Assembly: GCA_024698705.1 (NCBI GenBank)
Contig: JAILQX010000051.1
Location: 25,592-89,591, forward strand
Length of the DNA: 64,000 nt
From: Lachnospiraceae bacterium
GTDB lineage: Bacteria > Bacillota > Clostridia > Lachnospirales > Lachnospiraceae
Direction: 5' to 3'
The notes under the pieces were generated by a model. The model made no database searches. It had not been told where the DNA came from and was given only the letters and a program-made list of their open reading frames with translations. Each line of letters opens with the position of its first letter. Position 1 is the first letter of the stretch. The translations under genes were made by a program, and so were the position numbers. This document shows, piece by piece, positions 26,441 to 35,810 of the stretch.

Positions 26441-26702
26441 GACGAAGAGGAGTAACTTAGGATACTTGCTTTCAAGAGAGTACGGGGTGGTGGGATCCGT
26501 ACAGTAAAGGCTTAAGCGAATGGACTTCGGAGGGCATGGTGGAAAGCATTCGTGTGAGTATATCATGACGAGAGGCATACGTTAGTTGCCGAGGATATGT
26601 TGGTATCTTGCTAAGCGCATAGAGCGATCTATGAAACAGGGTGGCACCGCGGATTTTGTATATTCGTCCCTGACAGTATTTTTATACTGTCAGGGATTTT
26701 TT
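26441..26702 (+). promoter_or_regulatory. T-box leader (tryptophan) with terminator
   Basis: Stem I starts with GACGAAGAGGAGTAA (AGTA S-turn, 26451). The candidate specifier is TGG (26521-26523) in AAGCGAATGGACT on the 3' side of Stem I: the Trp codon. The T-box consensus AGGGTGGCACCGCG is at 26638-26651; its TGGC bulge would pair with a GCCA tRNA end, as expected for a Trp tRNA with discriminator G. The terminator stem 26667-26679/26684-26696 (13 bp) is followed by T6. Uncharged tRNA-Trp should stabilise the antiterminator and switch on trpEGDCFBA. Confidence 0.93.
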
Positions 26703-26761
26703 ATTTCCCGAGGAGCTTGGCTTACAAATACTGAAAATGGTATATTCCGGGAGGTTACGAA

Positions 26762-28216
26762 ATGACTTACGAAAAATTGCAGGCATTAAAAGAAGAAGGA
26801 CAATACGATATTGCCCCCATAAGTATTGAAATGCTCTCAGACATGAGAACACCGTTAGGGGTTATGAGAGTACTGAAAAACATCTCAGCGCATTGTTATC
26901 TGCTCGAATCCGTAGCGGACAATGATAACTGGGGAAGATATACATTCCTGGGATACGATCCCAAGCTCGAGATCACCTGCCTCAACGGAGAGATGAAGAT
27001 AGGTGATGTAAGAATAAAAACAAATGATCCGGATCAATATATAAGTCAGGTACTTAATGAGTATAAGAGTCCGAGAGTCAGCTCACTTCCTCCTTTTACG
27101 GGCGGCCTCGTTGGGTATTTTGCATATGATTACATCAAATATGCAGAGCCCACTCTTAAACTCATCGAAACCGATGATGAAGGCTTCAATGATGTTGATC
27201 TGATGTTATTTGACAAGGTCATCGCATTTGACCACTTAAAGCAGAAAATAATACTCATAGCCAACGTCAAGCTGGCAAATCTTGAAACAGATTACAAGAG
27301 AGCAACGCTTGAACTGGAAAAGATGCGTGAACTGATAGAGAACGGAGAAATGTCCGATGATATCTCCGGACATGCACTCGAGGAATTCAAGCCGGCATTT
27401 TCGAAGGAACGCTTCTGTGATATGGTCACAAAGGCCAAGAAGCATATCATCGAAGGCGATATTTTTCAGATCGTGCTTTCCAATAAAATGTCAGCAAGAT
27501 TTGAAGGCTCATTGTTAAATACATACAGGATATTAAGGACGATCAATCCTTCACCTTATATGTTTTATTTTTGCAGTTCGGATATGGAGGTGGCAGGTGC
27601 TTCACCTGAAACACTCGTAAAACTCGAGGATGGAGTGCTTCATACATTTCCTCTTGCAGGGACAAGAAGAAGAGGCAAAAACGAAGAGGAAGACAAGGCA
27701 CTGAAAGAAGAACTGCTGGCGGATCCCAAGGAACTTGCGGAACATAACATGCTGGTGGATCTGGGCAGGAACGATCTCGGAAAGATCTCAAAATTCGGTA
27801 CCGTGGCTGTTGAAAGACTCAGGGATGTGCTGATGTTCTCGCATGTAATGCATATCGGATCGACAGTCAGAGGGATCATAAGGGATGACATGGACGCGTT
27901 ATCGGCGGTCAATGCGATACTTCCGGCGGGAACGCTTTCGGGAGCACCGAAGATCAAGGCGTGTGAGCTCATCAATGAATTCGAGCAGAACAAAAGAGGC
28001 ATTTACGGCGGTGCCATAGGATATATAGATTTCACCGGAAACCTGGATACCTGTATAGCGATCAGGCTTGCCTACAAGAAAAAGGGCAAAGTATTTGTCA
28101 GAAGCGGAGCGGGTATCGTAGCCGATTCGGTTCCGGAAAATGAATTTGAAGAGTGCATCAATAAGGCGTCTGCGGTTGTAAAAGCCATCGAAAGAGCAGG
28201 GGAGGTAAATATATGA
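26762..28216 (+). CDS. trpE: Anthranilate synthase component I
   Basis: 484 aa. Makes anthranilate from chorismate with ammonia supplied by TrpG. N-terminal regulatory domain has the Trp-binding LLES motif (HCYLLESVADNDNWGRYTFLG), so feedback inhibition by Trp is likely. Catalytic motifs: DIFQIVLSNKM, FPLAGTRRRGKNEEED, HNMLVDLGRNDLGK, LPAGTLSGAPKIKA and GGAIGYIDFTGNLDTCIAIR. First gene after the T-box; stop overlaps trpG (ATGA). Confidence 0.97.
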   Translation: MTYEKLQALKEEGQYDIAPISIEMLSDMRTPLGVMRVLKNISAHCYLLESVADNDNWGRYTFLGYDPKLEITCLNGEMKIGDVRIKTNDPDQYISQVLNEYKSPRVSSLPPFTGGLVGYFAYDYIKYAEPTLKLIETDDEGFNDVDLMLFDKVIAFDHLKQKIILIANVKLANLETDYKRATLELEKMRELIENGEMSDDISGHALEEFKPAFSKERFCDMVTKAKKHIIEGDIFQIVLSNKMSARFEGSLLNTYRILRTINPSPYMFYFCSSDMEVAGASPETLVKLEDGVLHTFPLAGTRRRGKNEEEDKALKEELLADPKELAEHNMLVDLGRNDLGKISKFGTVAVERLRDVLMFSHVMHIGSTVRGIIRDDMDALSAVNAILPAGTLSGAPKIKACELINEFEQNKRGIYGGAIGYIDFTGNLDTCIAIRLAYKKKGKVFVRSGAGIVADSVPENEFEECINKASAVVKAIERAGEVNI

Positions 28217-28782
28217 TCTTACTTATAGATAATTATGACAGTTTCAGTTACAACCTCTACCAGCTTGTAGGGGAGATCGATCCGGATATCAAGGTCATAA
28301 GAAATGATGAAATGACGATCGAGGAGATCAGGAAACTGGCTCCGAAAGCGATCATCATAAGTCCCGGACCGGGAAGACCAGAAAATTCAGGCATATGCAT
28401 GGACGTTGTTAAAGAGTTCAAAGCAGATATACCGATCCTCGGTGTGTGCCTCGGACATCAGGCCATATGTGCAGCATTCGGTGCGACGGTAAGCTACGCA
28501 AAGCAGCTGATGCACGGCAAGAGTTCGGTTGTGAAGCTTGATACGGACAGCGCATTGTTCAAAGGAATAGGAGAAAAGAGTGAGGTCGCAAGATATCATT
28601 CGCTGGCCGCAGTCAAAGAAACCATACCCGATGAGCTGAAGATCACGGCACTCAGCGACGATGACGAGGTGATGGCCATAGAACACAGGGATCACAGGGT
28701 ATACGGACTTCAGTTCCATCCCGAATCTATACTTACGAGCGACGGAAAGACCATAATAAAAAATTTTTTGCAGATAAGATAA
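28213..28782 (+). CDS. trpG: Anthranilate synthase component II (glutamine amidotransferase)
   Basis: 189 aa, class I glutaminase. MILLIDNYDSFSYNLYQ start, oxyanion/GPG region ISPGPGRPENSG, nucleophile Cys in GVCLGHQAI, and catalytic His-x-Glu in LQFHPESILTSDGK. Separate subunit, not fused to trpD. It could also serve PabB, as in Bacillus. Four-base overlap with trpE. Confidence 0.96.
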   Translation: MILLIDNYDSFSYNLYQLVGEIDPDIKVIRNDEMTIEEIRKLAPKAIIISPGPGRPENSGICMDVVKEFKADIPILGVCLGHQAICAAFGATVSYAKQLMHGKSSVVKLDTDSALFKGIGEKSEVARYHSLAAVKETIPDELKITALSDDDEVMAIEHRDHRVYGLQFHPESILTSDGKTIIKNFLQIR

Positions 28783-28836
28783 AACAGGCCGTAAAGGCAG
28801 GAAAATCCACAAACACAAATCAGGAGGAAAATACCA

Positions 28837-29856
28837 ATGATCAAAGAAGCAATCGTAAAAATCGTAAATAAGCAGGATCTCACATATGATGAAGCATACA
28901 CTGTCATGAACGAGATCATGAACGGAGAAACAAGCCAGACACAGAATGCAGCATTTCTTGCAGCACTTTCCACAAAGTCCGCAAAGGCGGAAACAAAGGA
29001 TGAGATAGCAGGCTGTGCCGCAGCCATGAGAGAGCATGCACTTCCGGTAAAATACGACAAGGATACTCTGGAGATAGTCGGTACGGGCGGTGACAATTCA
29101 CAGAGCTTCAATATATCAACAACCTCAGCAATGGTCATAGCTGCTGCAGGTATAAAGGTTGCAAAGCACGGTAACAGAGCAGCATCTTCAAAGTCGGGAG
29201 CGGCAGATTGTCTTGAAGCTCTCGGAATCAATATCGATATGTCGCCGGAGAAGTGTGTTTCAATGCTTGACAGTGTCGGTTTCTGCTTCTTCTTTGCACA
29301 GAAATATCATACATCCATGAAATATGTCGGAGCTATCAGAAGAGAACTCGGTTTCAGGACCGTTTTCAATATCCTCGGTCCCCTTACAAACCCCGTGAAG
29401 CCCTCAATGCAGATACTGGGAGTTTATGATGAATACCTCATCTCACCCCTTGCAAGTGTACTTGCGGAGCTCGGAGTTAAGAAGGGCATGATCGTATACG
29501 GTCAGGAAAAACTTGATGAGATATCAGCATGCGGTCCCACAACTATCTGCGAGATAAATGAAGGATGGTATAAGCAGTATGTTATAAGACCCGAAGACTT
29601 CGGACTTACCAGCGGTCAGAAGGATGACCTCATGGGCGGTACGGCGGAAGAAAATGCACAGATCACCAGAGATATATTAAGCGGCAAAGAGCAGGGAAGC
29701 AAGAGAAATGCAGTACTTCTCAATGCAGGTGCGGCAATTTATGTGGGCGGCAAGGCTGCTACATTTGCTGACGGTGTCAAAGAGGCGGCAAGACTTATCG
29801 ATGAAGGCATCGCATATAAGAAACTTGAAGATGTTATAGCTGAATCCAACAGATAA
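28837..29856 (+). CDS. trpD: Anthranilate phosphoribosyltransferase
   Basis: 339 aa. Joins anthranilate to PRPP. PRPP loop [39 protein letters not shown], and [36 protein letters not shown] with anthranilate-binding residues. Site CAGGAGG before ATG; 54 bp after trpG. Confidence 0.97.
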   Translation: MIKEAIVKIVNKQDLTYDEAYTVMNEIMNGETSQTQNAAFLAALSTKSAKAETKDEIAGCAAAMREHALPVKYDKDTLEIVGTGGDNSQSFNISTTSAMVIAAAGIKVAKHGNRAASSKSGAADCLEALGINIDMSPEKCVSMLDSVGFCFFFAQKYHTSMKYVGAIRRELGFRTVFNILGPLTNPVKPSMQILGVYDEYLISPLASVLAELGVKKGMIVYGQEKLDEISACGPTTICEINEGWYKQYVIRPEDFGLTSGQKDDLMGGTAEENAQITRDILSGKEQGSKRNAVLLNAGAAIYVGGKAATFADGVKEAARLIDEGIAYKKLEDVIAESNR

Positions 29857-29887
29857 GGATCAGACTGAGTATACAAAAGGACATACA

Positions 29888-30691
29888 ATGAACATTCTTG
29901 AAGAGATAGCGGCTTACGCTAAAGAACGGGTTGAATCAAATAAGAAGATCATTTCCGCAGAACAGATGAAGGCAGCGGCTTACCGGGCCATGGAAGGTGA
30001 GGGAGGTGTGCAGAGCGCATCATTTCCTTTTGAAGAGGCATTAAGAAAGGAAGGAATGTCATTTATCTGTGAATGTAAAAAGGCTTCACCTTCAAAAGGG
30101 CTTATATCCGAAGACTTTCCTTATAAGAGGATCGCAATGGAATATGAGGCAGCAGGTGCATCGGCCATCAGTGTCCTCACGGAGCCGAAATGGTTTCTCG
30201 GGAAAAACGAGTATTTAAAGGAGATAACGGAAACCGTAAGAATTCCATGTCTCAGAAAAGATTTCACGATAGATGAATATATGATCTACGAAGCCAAGAC
30301 ACTCGGAGCAAGCTGTGTGCTGCTCATCTGTGCCCTGCTTCCCAAGGAGACGGTAAGGGATCATATCAGGATCTGCGACGAACTCGGATTATCCGCACTT
30401 GTCGAGGCGCATGATGAGCATGAAGTGGATGATGCCGTGTGGGCCGGAGCAAGGATCATAGGTGTAAACAACCGCAACCTCAAGGATTTTACCGTCGATA
30501 TAAACAATTCGGTACGTTTAAGGAACAGAGTTCCGAAAGAAATACTCTTCGTGGCCGAAAGCGGTATCAAAACCTCCGATGACATAAAAGTATTGAAAGA
30601 AGGAAAAGTAAACGGCGTACTTATCGGTGAATCACTCATGAGAGCCGAAGATAAGCGGGCCATGCTGCGGGGACTGGCAGGAAACAACTGA
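29888..30691 (+). CDS. trpC: Indole-3-glycerol phosphate synthase
   Basis: 267 aa TIM barrel. Signature FICECKKASPSKGLI with catalytic Glu and Lys, AISVLTEPKWFLG, CLRKDFTIDEYMIYEAKTLGA, and VNNRNLKDFTVD. Closes the indole ring of CdRP. Not fused to trpF. Confidence 0.97.
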   Translation: MNILEEIAAYAKERVESNKKIISAEQMKAAAYRAMEGEGGVQSASFPFEEALRKEGMSFICECKKASPSKGLISEDFPYKRIAMEYEAAGASAISVLTEPKWFLGKNEYLKEITETVRIPCLRKDFTIDEYMIYEAKTLGASCVLLICALLPKETVRDHIRICDELGLSALVEAHDEHEVDDAVWAGARIIGVNNRNLKDFTVDINNSVRLRNRVPKEILFVAESGIKTSDDIKVLKEGKVNGVLIGESLMRAEDKRAMLRGLAGNN

Positions 30692-30716
30692 GCCGGGTTA
30701 AATAACGGGAAATTTT

Positions 30717-31313
30717 ATGTTTATAAAAATATGTGGTCTCAGAAGAGAAAAAGATGTAGAATATGTGAATGAGCTCAGACCCGATTATGTGGGCTTTGTA
30801 TTCGCAAAAGGCAGGAAACGTACGGTAACGGACGATGAAGCGGCAGGATTAAAGGCTATGCTTGCGGATGATATTAAGGCTGTCGGAGTGTTTGTGGATG
30901 ATGATGTTGAAAGGGTGTCTTCACTTTTGGAAAATGGCATCATAGATGTTGCCCAGCTCCACGGTGACGAAGACGAGACATACATCAGGGAGCTCAGGAA
31001 GATGACAAACAAGCCCATAATAAAGGCATTTCAGATCGGTGAAAACACAGATATGAACGAGATAAAGGATTCTTCCGCGGATATCGTTCTGCTCGACAGC
31101 GGACAGGGAAGCGGGAGAGAACTGAATCTTAAGCATATAGCGGGGATCGACAGGTCATATATACTTGCAGGAGGACTGAGCCCCGACAATGTGGCTGAGG
31201 TTATAAGCAGGGCACCCGATGGTATTATCGGTGTTGATGTCAGTTCCGGAGTTGAGACGGACGGCTTCAAGGATCACGAAAAGATAAGATTATTTATGGA
31301 AAGAGGAAAATAG
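30717..31313 (+). CDS. trpF: Phosphoribosylanthranilate isomerase
   Basis: 198 aa TIM barrel. FIKICGLRREKDVEYVNEL carries the catalytic Cys; DYVGFVFAKGRKRTV, VAQLHGDEDETYI and LLDSGQGSGRELNLKHIAG (catalytic Asp) follow, with phosphate-binding YILAGGLSPDNV. The stop abuts the trpB start. Confidence 0.97.
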   Translation: MFIKICGLRREKDVEYVNELRPDYVGFVFAKGRKRTVTDDEAAGLKAMLADDIKAVGVFVDDDVERVSSLLENGIIDVAQLHGDEDETYIRELRKMTNKPIIKAFQIGENTDMNEIKDSSADIVLLDSGQGSGRELNLKHIAGIDRSYILAGGLSPDNVAEVISRAPDGIIGVDVSSGVETDGFKDHEKIRLFMERGK

Positions 31314-32498
31314 ATGAGCAGAGGAAGATTTGGTATTCACGGTGGTCAGTATATTCCGGAGACACTGATGAATGCGGTTATCGAACTTGAAGAAGCATAC
31401 AACAGGTTCAAAGCAGACGAAGGATTCAATGCCGAACTTAAAAAACTTCTCAATGAATACGCCGGAAGACCTTCATTGCTTTATTATGCGGAGAAAATGA
31501 CAAAGGACCTTGAAGGTCCGAAGATATACCTCAAGCGTGAAGATCTGAACCACACGGGTTCACACAAGATCAACAATGTTCTCGGTCAGGCTCTTCTTGC
31601 AAAGAAGATGGGCAAGACCAGACTCATAGCCGAAACAGGCGCAGGCCAGCATGGTGTGGCCACGGCGACAGCTGCAGCCCTCATGGATATGGACTGTGTG
31701 ATATTTATGGGAGAAGAGGACACCAAGAGGCAGGCTTTGAATGTTTATCGTATGCGACTTCTCGGCGCAGAGGTGATCCCCGTAAAGAGCGGTACGGCTA
31801 CACTAAAGGATGCGGTAAGCGAGGCCATGAGAGAGTGGACGAACAGGATCGACGATACGCATTATTGCCTCGGTTCGGTCATGGGACCTCATCCGTTCCC
31901 CACGATCGTAAGGGATTTCCAGTCAGTTATTTCCAAGGAAATAAAAGAGCAGATGTACGAAGCCGAAGGTACACTTCCGGACGCGGTCATTGCCTGTGTA
32001 GGAGGCGGATCCAATGCGATAGGTACATTTTATAATTTTATAGAAGATAAGAGTGTCAGGCTCATCGGCTGCGAGGCAGCGGGAAGAGGAATCGATACAT
32101 TTGAAACCGCGGCAACCATCAATACGGGCAAGCTGGGTATATTCCATGGCATGAAGTCTTATTTTTGCCAGGACAAATATGGGCAGATCGCTCCCGTGTA
32201 TTCCATTTCAGCCGGTCTCGATTATCCCGGCATAGGTCCGGAGCATGCCGATCTGCATGACACGGGAAGAGCCGAATACGTTGCGATCACGGACGATGAA
32301 GCGGTACAGGCGTTTGAATATCTTTCAAGAGTGGAAGGTATCATACCTGCGATAGAGTCGGCACATGCTGTTGCTTATATCATGAAGCACGCCAAGGATT
32401 TCAGTAAAGATCAGAAGGTTGTCATCACCATTTCGGGACGAGGCGATAAGGATTGCGCCCAGATAGCCAGATACAGGGGAGAGAACATTTATGAGTAG
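31314..32498 (+). CDS. trpB: Tryptophan synthase beta subunit (TrpB1)
   Basis: 394 aa. PLP-lysine in [19 protein letters not shown], catalytic Glu in [19 protein letters not shown] phosphate loop [11 protein letters not shown]. Joins indole from TrpA with serine. Adjacent to trpA with an 8-base overlap, as expected for the TrpA-TrpB channelled complex. A second, diverged TrpB is encoded at 35811-37175. Confidence 0.97.
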   Translation: MSRGRFGIHGGQYIPETLMNAVIELEEAYNRFKADEGFNAELKKLLNEYAGRPSLLYYAEKMTKDLEGPKIYLKREDLNHTGSHKINNVLGQALLAKKMGKTRLIAETGAGQHGVATATAAALMDMDCVIFMGEEDTKRQALNVYRMRLLGAEVIPVKSGTATLKDAVSEAMREWTNRIDDTHYCLGSVMGPHPFPTIVRDFQSVISKEIKEQMYEAEGTLPDAVIACVGGGSNAIGTFYNFIEDKSVRLIGCEAAGRGIDTFETAATINTGKLGIFHGMKSYFCQDKYGQIAPVYSISAGLDYPGIGPEHADLHDTGRAEYVAITDDEAVQAFEYLSRVEGIIPAIESAHAVAYIMKHAKDFSKDQKVVITISGRGDKDCAQIARYRGENIYE

Positions 32499-33252
32499 AA
32501 TAAAAGAAGCTTTTACGGGGAAGAAAGCATTTATCCCCTTTATAACCTGCGGAGACGGAGGACTTGCCAATACGATCGATATAGTCAAAGCTGCGGTTGA
32601 GAACGGAGCGGACCTGGTCGAGCTCGGTATACCGTTCTCGGATCCGACGGCGGAAGGCCCGGTCATCCAGGCTGCAAATATTCGCGCACTTGCAACAGGA
32701 GTTACCACAGATAAGATATTTGACATGGTCGTTGAACTCAGGAAATCCGTTTCGGTACCGCTTGTATTCATGACATATGCCAATGTGGTCTTTTCATACG
32801 GTATAGAGAAATTTGTGGGCAAATGCCACGAAGTGGGCATTGACGGATTGATCCTGCCGGATGTTCCTTTTGAGGAAAAGGAAGAATTTGCAAGTGTCTG
32901 CGACAAATACGACATTGATCTCATATCGCTGATAGCACCGACCTCTCATGAGCGTATCGCAATGATCGCAAAGGAAGCAAAGGGCTTTATCTACATAGTA
33001 TCAAGCCTGGGTGTCACCGGTGTGAGAAATGAGATCAATACGGACATAGCTTCCATGGTGAAGCTGATAAGAGCCAATACAAATACACCGTGTGCAGTCG
33101 GATTCGGCATCTCGACACCGGAACAGGCAGCGAAGATGCGTGAACTTTCCGACGGTGTTATCGTAGGATCCGCAATAGTACGTCAGGTTGCCGAATACGG
33201 CAACGATGCGGCAGGCCATATCGGAGAATATGTTAAGTCTATGGTAGGATAG
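32491..33252 (+). CDS. trpA: Tryptophan synthase alpha subunit
   Basis: 253 aa TIM barrel. [11 protein letters not shown], catalytic Glu in [21 protein letters not shown], catalytic Asp region [15 protein letters not shown], and phosphate loop [11 protein letters not shown]. Releases indole from indole-glycerol phosphate. Last gene of the operon; a terminator follows. Confidence 0.97.
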   Translation: MSRIKEAFTGKKAFIPFITCGDGGLANTIDIVKAAVENGADLVELGIPFSDPTAEGPVIQAANIRALATGVTTDKIFDMVVELRKSVSVPLVFMTYANVVFSYGIEKFVGKCHEVGIDGLILPDVPFEEKEEFASVCDKYDIDLISLIAPTSHERIAMIAKEAKGFIYIVSSLGVTGVRNEINTDIASMVKLIRANTNTPCAVGFGISTPEQAAKMRELSDGVIVGSAIVRQVAEYGNDAAGHIGEYVKSMVG

Positions 33253-33309
33253 ATTTGAGACCAGTGAAGTAATGGTTTTGAAAAATAAGAAATTGTTATA
33301 ACTCTAAAG

Positions 33310-33366
33310 AACTGTCATCGGACCGGATGCTTATGCAAGAGCATCTGTCTCATGACAGTTTTTTTT
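33310..33366 (+). terminator. Terminator of the trp operon
   Basis: Outer stem AACTGTCAT (33310-33318)/ATGACAGTT (33352-33360), inner stem GATGCT/AGCATC, then T6 beyond the stem. Confidence 0.88.
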
Positions 33367-33541
33367 AACGGAAAATACGCGGGAAAGCATAATTTTAGAA
33401 AACTTTAATCAATAATAAAGGGTATATATTCCATCAAGTGTGGTAGAATATGTATCAGGCCGTCGGAGCCGATATTGATCACAGGCCGGATGCAGGACGC
33501 AAAAAAGCAAACAGATATACTTCGGGCTGAAAGGATACAAC

Positions 33542-34417
33542 ATGAAAGAGATAAGACAACAGGAATTCTTCGGGGAGAGACCTCTCTATGCAACAAAGGA
33601 TGCAAGGATAATTGACTGCATGTTCGGAGAGGGAGAATCGCCGTTAAAAGAGAGCGGCAACATAGAAGTCGAAGGATGTACCTTCGGCTGGAAATATCCT
33701 TTGTGGTATTGCAACAATGTAAAAGTGGACAATTGTACCTGGCTTGAGATGGGCAGATCCGGCGTATGGTATACCCGCAACATCAGTGTTAACAACTCAC
33801 TTTTACATGCGCCCAAGAATTTCAGAAGGTGTGACGGAGTCATGCTGACTGACGTGGTCTTTAACGATGCTAAAGAAACATTCTGGAGCTGTAAGAATGT
33901 AAAACTCAAAAATGTGACCGCAAAAGGCGATTATTTTGCGATGAATTCCGAAAACCTCGATATAGACGGACTCGTGCTGGACGGGAATTATTTTCTCGAC
34001 GGTGCTAAAAATGCGGTAGTAAGGAATTCGAAACTGATCTCAAAGGATGCATTCTGGAACTGTGAAAACATAACTGTTTATGATTCTTATATTTCAGGTG
34101 AATACCTTGGATGGAATTCAAAGAATGTACAGTTTATCAATTGTACAATAGAGAGCGACCAGGGCATGTGCTACATTGATGATCTGGTGCTTGAAAACTG
34201 TAAACTGGTCAACACGACGCTCGCATTTGAATATTCGAATGTGGATGCGGATGTGACGACATCGATCGACAGTGTATTTAATCCTTATTCAGGCAGGATA
34301 AGCGCTCCAATGATCGATGAACTCATCGTGGAAAATGATAAAGTTGATCCGGCAAAGACACAGATCGACTGCGGGCAGATACGGAAGGTATCCGAGAGAC
34401 CCGAGTGGCTCAGGTAA
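33542..34417 (+). CDS. DUF3737 family right-handed beta-helix protein
   Basis: 291 aa. Repeated short strands with N/D ladders (NIEVEGCTF, NVKVDNCTW, NISVNNSLL, NVKLKNVTA, NVQFINCTI) predict a pectate-lyase-like beta helix without a signal peptide, so cytosolic. Aromatic pairs recur (WKYPLWYC, GVWYTRN, ETFWSC, DAFWNC, EYLGWNS). The family has no known function. Good site AAAGG before ATG. No other gene shares its transcript with certainty; the aminotransferase follows 57 bp later. Confidence 0.82.
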   Translation: MKEIRQQEFFGERPLYATKDARIIDCMFGEGESPLKESGNIEVEGCTFGWKYPLWYCNNVKVDNCTWLEMGRSGVWYTRNISVNNSLLHAPKNFRRCDGVMLTDVVFNDAKETFWSCKNVKLKNVTAKGDYFAMNSENLDIDGLVLDGNYFLDGAKNAVVRNSKLISKDAFWNCENITVYDSYISGEYLGWNSKNVQFINCTIESDQGMCYIDDLVLENCKLVNTTLAFEYSNVDADVTTSIDSVFNPYSGRISAPMIDELIVENDKVDPAKTQIDCGQIRKVSERPEWLR

Positions 34418-34474
34418 TATTGGCGGGTAAATATAAGCAAATACGCTTGACTGATGTAATGTGAGGAAAAGTAC

Positions 34475-35653
34475 ATGACATATGATTTTGACAGGATCAT
34501 AGACAGAAGAAATACGGATTCCGAGAAATGGGATGTTAAGCCGAATGAGCTTCCGATGTGGGTAGCCGATATGGATTTTGAGGTAGCTCCGGATATCAGA
34601 AAAACTATTCAGGAAAAGCTGGATCACGGGGTGTTTGGTTACTCGCTCGTTTCGGACAGATGGTATGATGCCTATATAAGCTGGTGGAAGAGACGTCACG
34701 GCTTTGAGATGAAGAAGGAATGGCTGATGTTCTGTACAGGGGTCATACCCGCTATATCGTCGATCGTCAGAAAACTGACCACACCCAATGAAAACGTACT
34801 TATCCAGACTCCCGTATATAATATATTTTTTAACAGCATTGTAAATAACGGCTGCAGGGCGCTTGAATCACCCTTAAGATATGAAAATGGCTTGTACAGC
34901 ATGGATCTTGAGGATCTTGAAGAAAATCTTTCAAAGCCTCAGACCACACTTATGATATTGTGCAATCCGCAGAATCCTATCGGAATGATATGGGAAAAGG
35001 ATACGCTTGCCAAAGTCGGCGAGCTTGCAGCAAAATACGGTGTCACAGTCATCGCAGATGAGATCCACTGTGATCTGACTACACCGGGACAAGAATATGT
35101 GCCGTTTGCATCGGTATCCGATACCTGCAGGGATATCAGCATTACCTGCATAGCTCCCACAAAGACCTTCAATATAGCAGGGCTGAAGACCTCTGCCATC
35201 TGTGTACCGAATGAACAGCTTAGACATAAGGTGAATCGTGCCATTAATACGGATGAAGTGGCGGAGCCGAACGTGTTTGCCGTGAATGCGGCGATCGCAG
35301 CATTTGAAAAAGGTGAGCCGTGGCTGGAAGAACTTAAGGTTTATCTGGCGGAGAACAGAAAGATAGCCGAAGACTTTATCAACAAAAATATTGAAGGAGT
35401 ACATGCCATCCACGGAGATGCGACTTATCTGCTCTGGATCGATCTGAGCGGTCTGCCCGGAGACAAGAGCAGGATGGCCGACTATATAAGGAAGAATAGC
35501 GGACTGTATCTTTCGGAAGGAAGGATATACGGCAAATGCGGTAGGGATCATCTCAGGATGAACCTGGCGAGTCCGAGGAGCATGTGTCTTGACGGATTGC
35601 AGCGCCTCAAAGAAAGCATAGAAGAATACATAAAAGAAAACAGCACATCATAA
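34475..35653 (+). CDS. MalY/PatB-type aminotransferase (C-S lyase)
   Basis: 392 aa fold-type I PLP enzyme. Signature NELPMWVADMDFEVAPDI at the N-terminus, LCNPQNPIG (PLP ring contacts), PLP-lysine in CIAPTKTFNIAGLKTSA, and RMNLASPRS (substrate carboxylate Arg). PatB/MalY members cleave cystathionine or other cysteine conjugates to a thiol, pyruvate and ammonia, which fits the sulfur genes in this window, but true aminotransferases share these motifs. ATG follows GTGAGGA. A strong terminator ends it. Confidence 0.85.
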   Translation: MTYDFDRIIDRRNTDSEKWDVKPNELPMWVADMDFEVAPDIRKTIQEKLDHGVFGYSLVSDRWYDAYISWWKRRHGFEMKKEWLMFCTGVIPAISSIVRKLTTPNENVLIQTPVYNIFFNSIVNNGCRALESPLRYENGLYSMDLEDLEENLSKPQTTLMILCNPQNPIGMIWEKDTLAKVGELAAKYGVTVIADEIHCDLTTPGQEYVPFASVSDTCRDISITCIAPTKTFNIAGLKTSAICVPNEQLRHKVNRAINTDEVAEPNVFAVNAAIAAFEKGEPWLEELKVYLAENRKIAEDFINKNIEGVHAIHGDATYLLWIDLSGLPGDKSRMADYIRKNSGLYLSEGRIYGKCGRDHLRMNLASPRSMCLDGLQRLKESIEEYIKENSTS

Positions 35654-35681
35654 ATACACGGAAATAAAAAAACACAAAAAT

Positions 35682-35728
35682 AAGCCCCGATCCTGATCAT
35701 TATAAAATGATAAGGCCGGGGCTTTTAT
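35682..35728 (+). terminator. Terminator after the MalY/PatB gene
   Basis: AAGCCCCG (35682-35689)/CGGGGCTT (35717-35724), with CCTGATCAT/ATGATAAGG pairing inside and T's at the end. Confidence 0.85.
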
Positions 35729-35810
35729 ATCCTGCAATATACGCAAAACTCAGAACGTGATGCTTTGGATCAGCCAATCGTCGTATCTGAAAATGCGGTA
35801 TCGACTTTTC

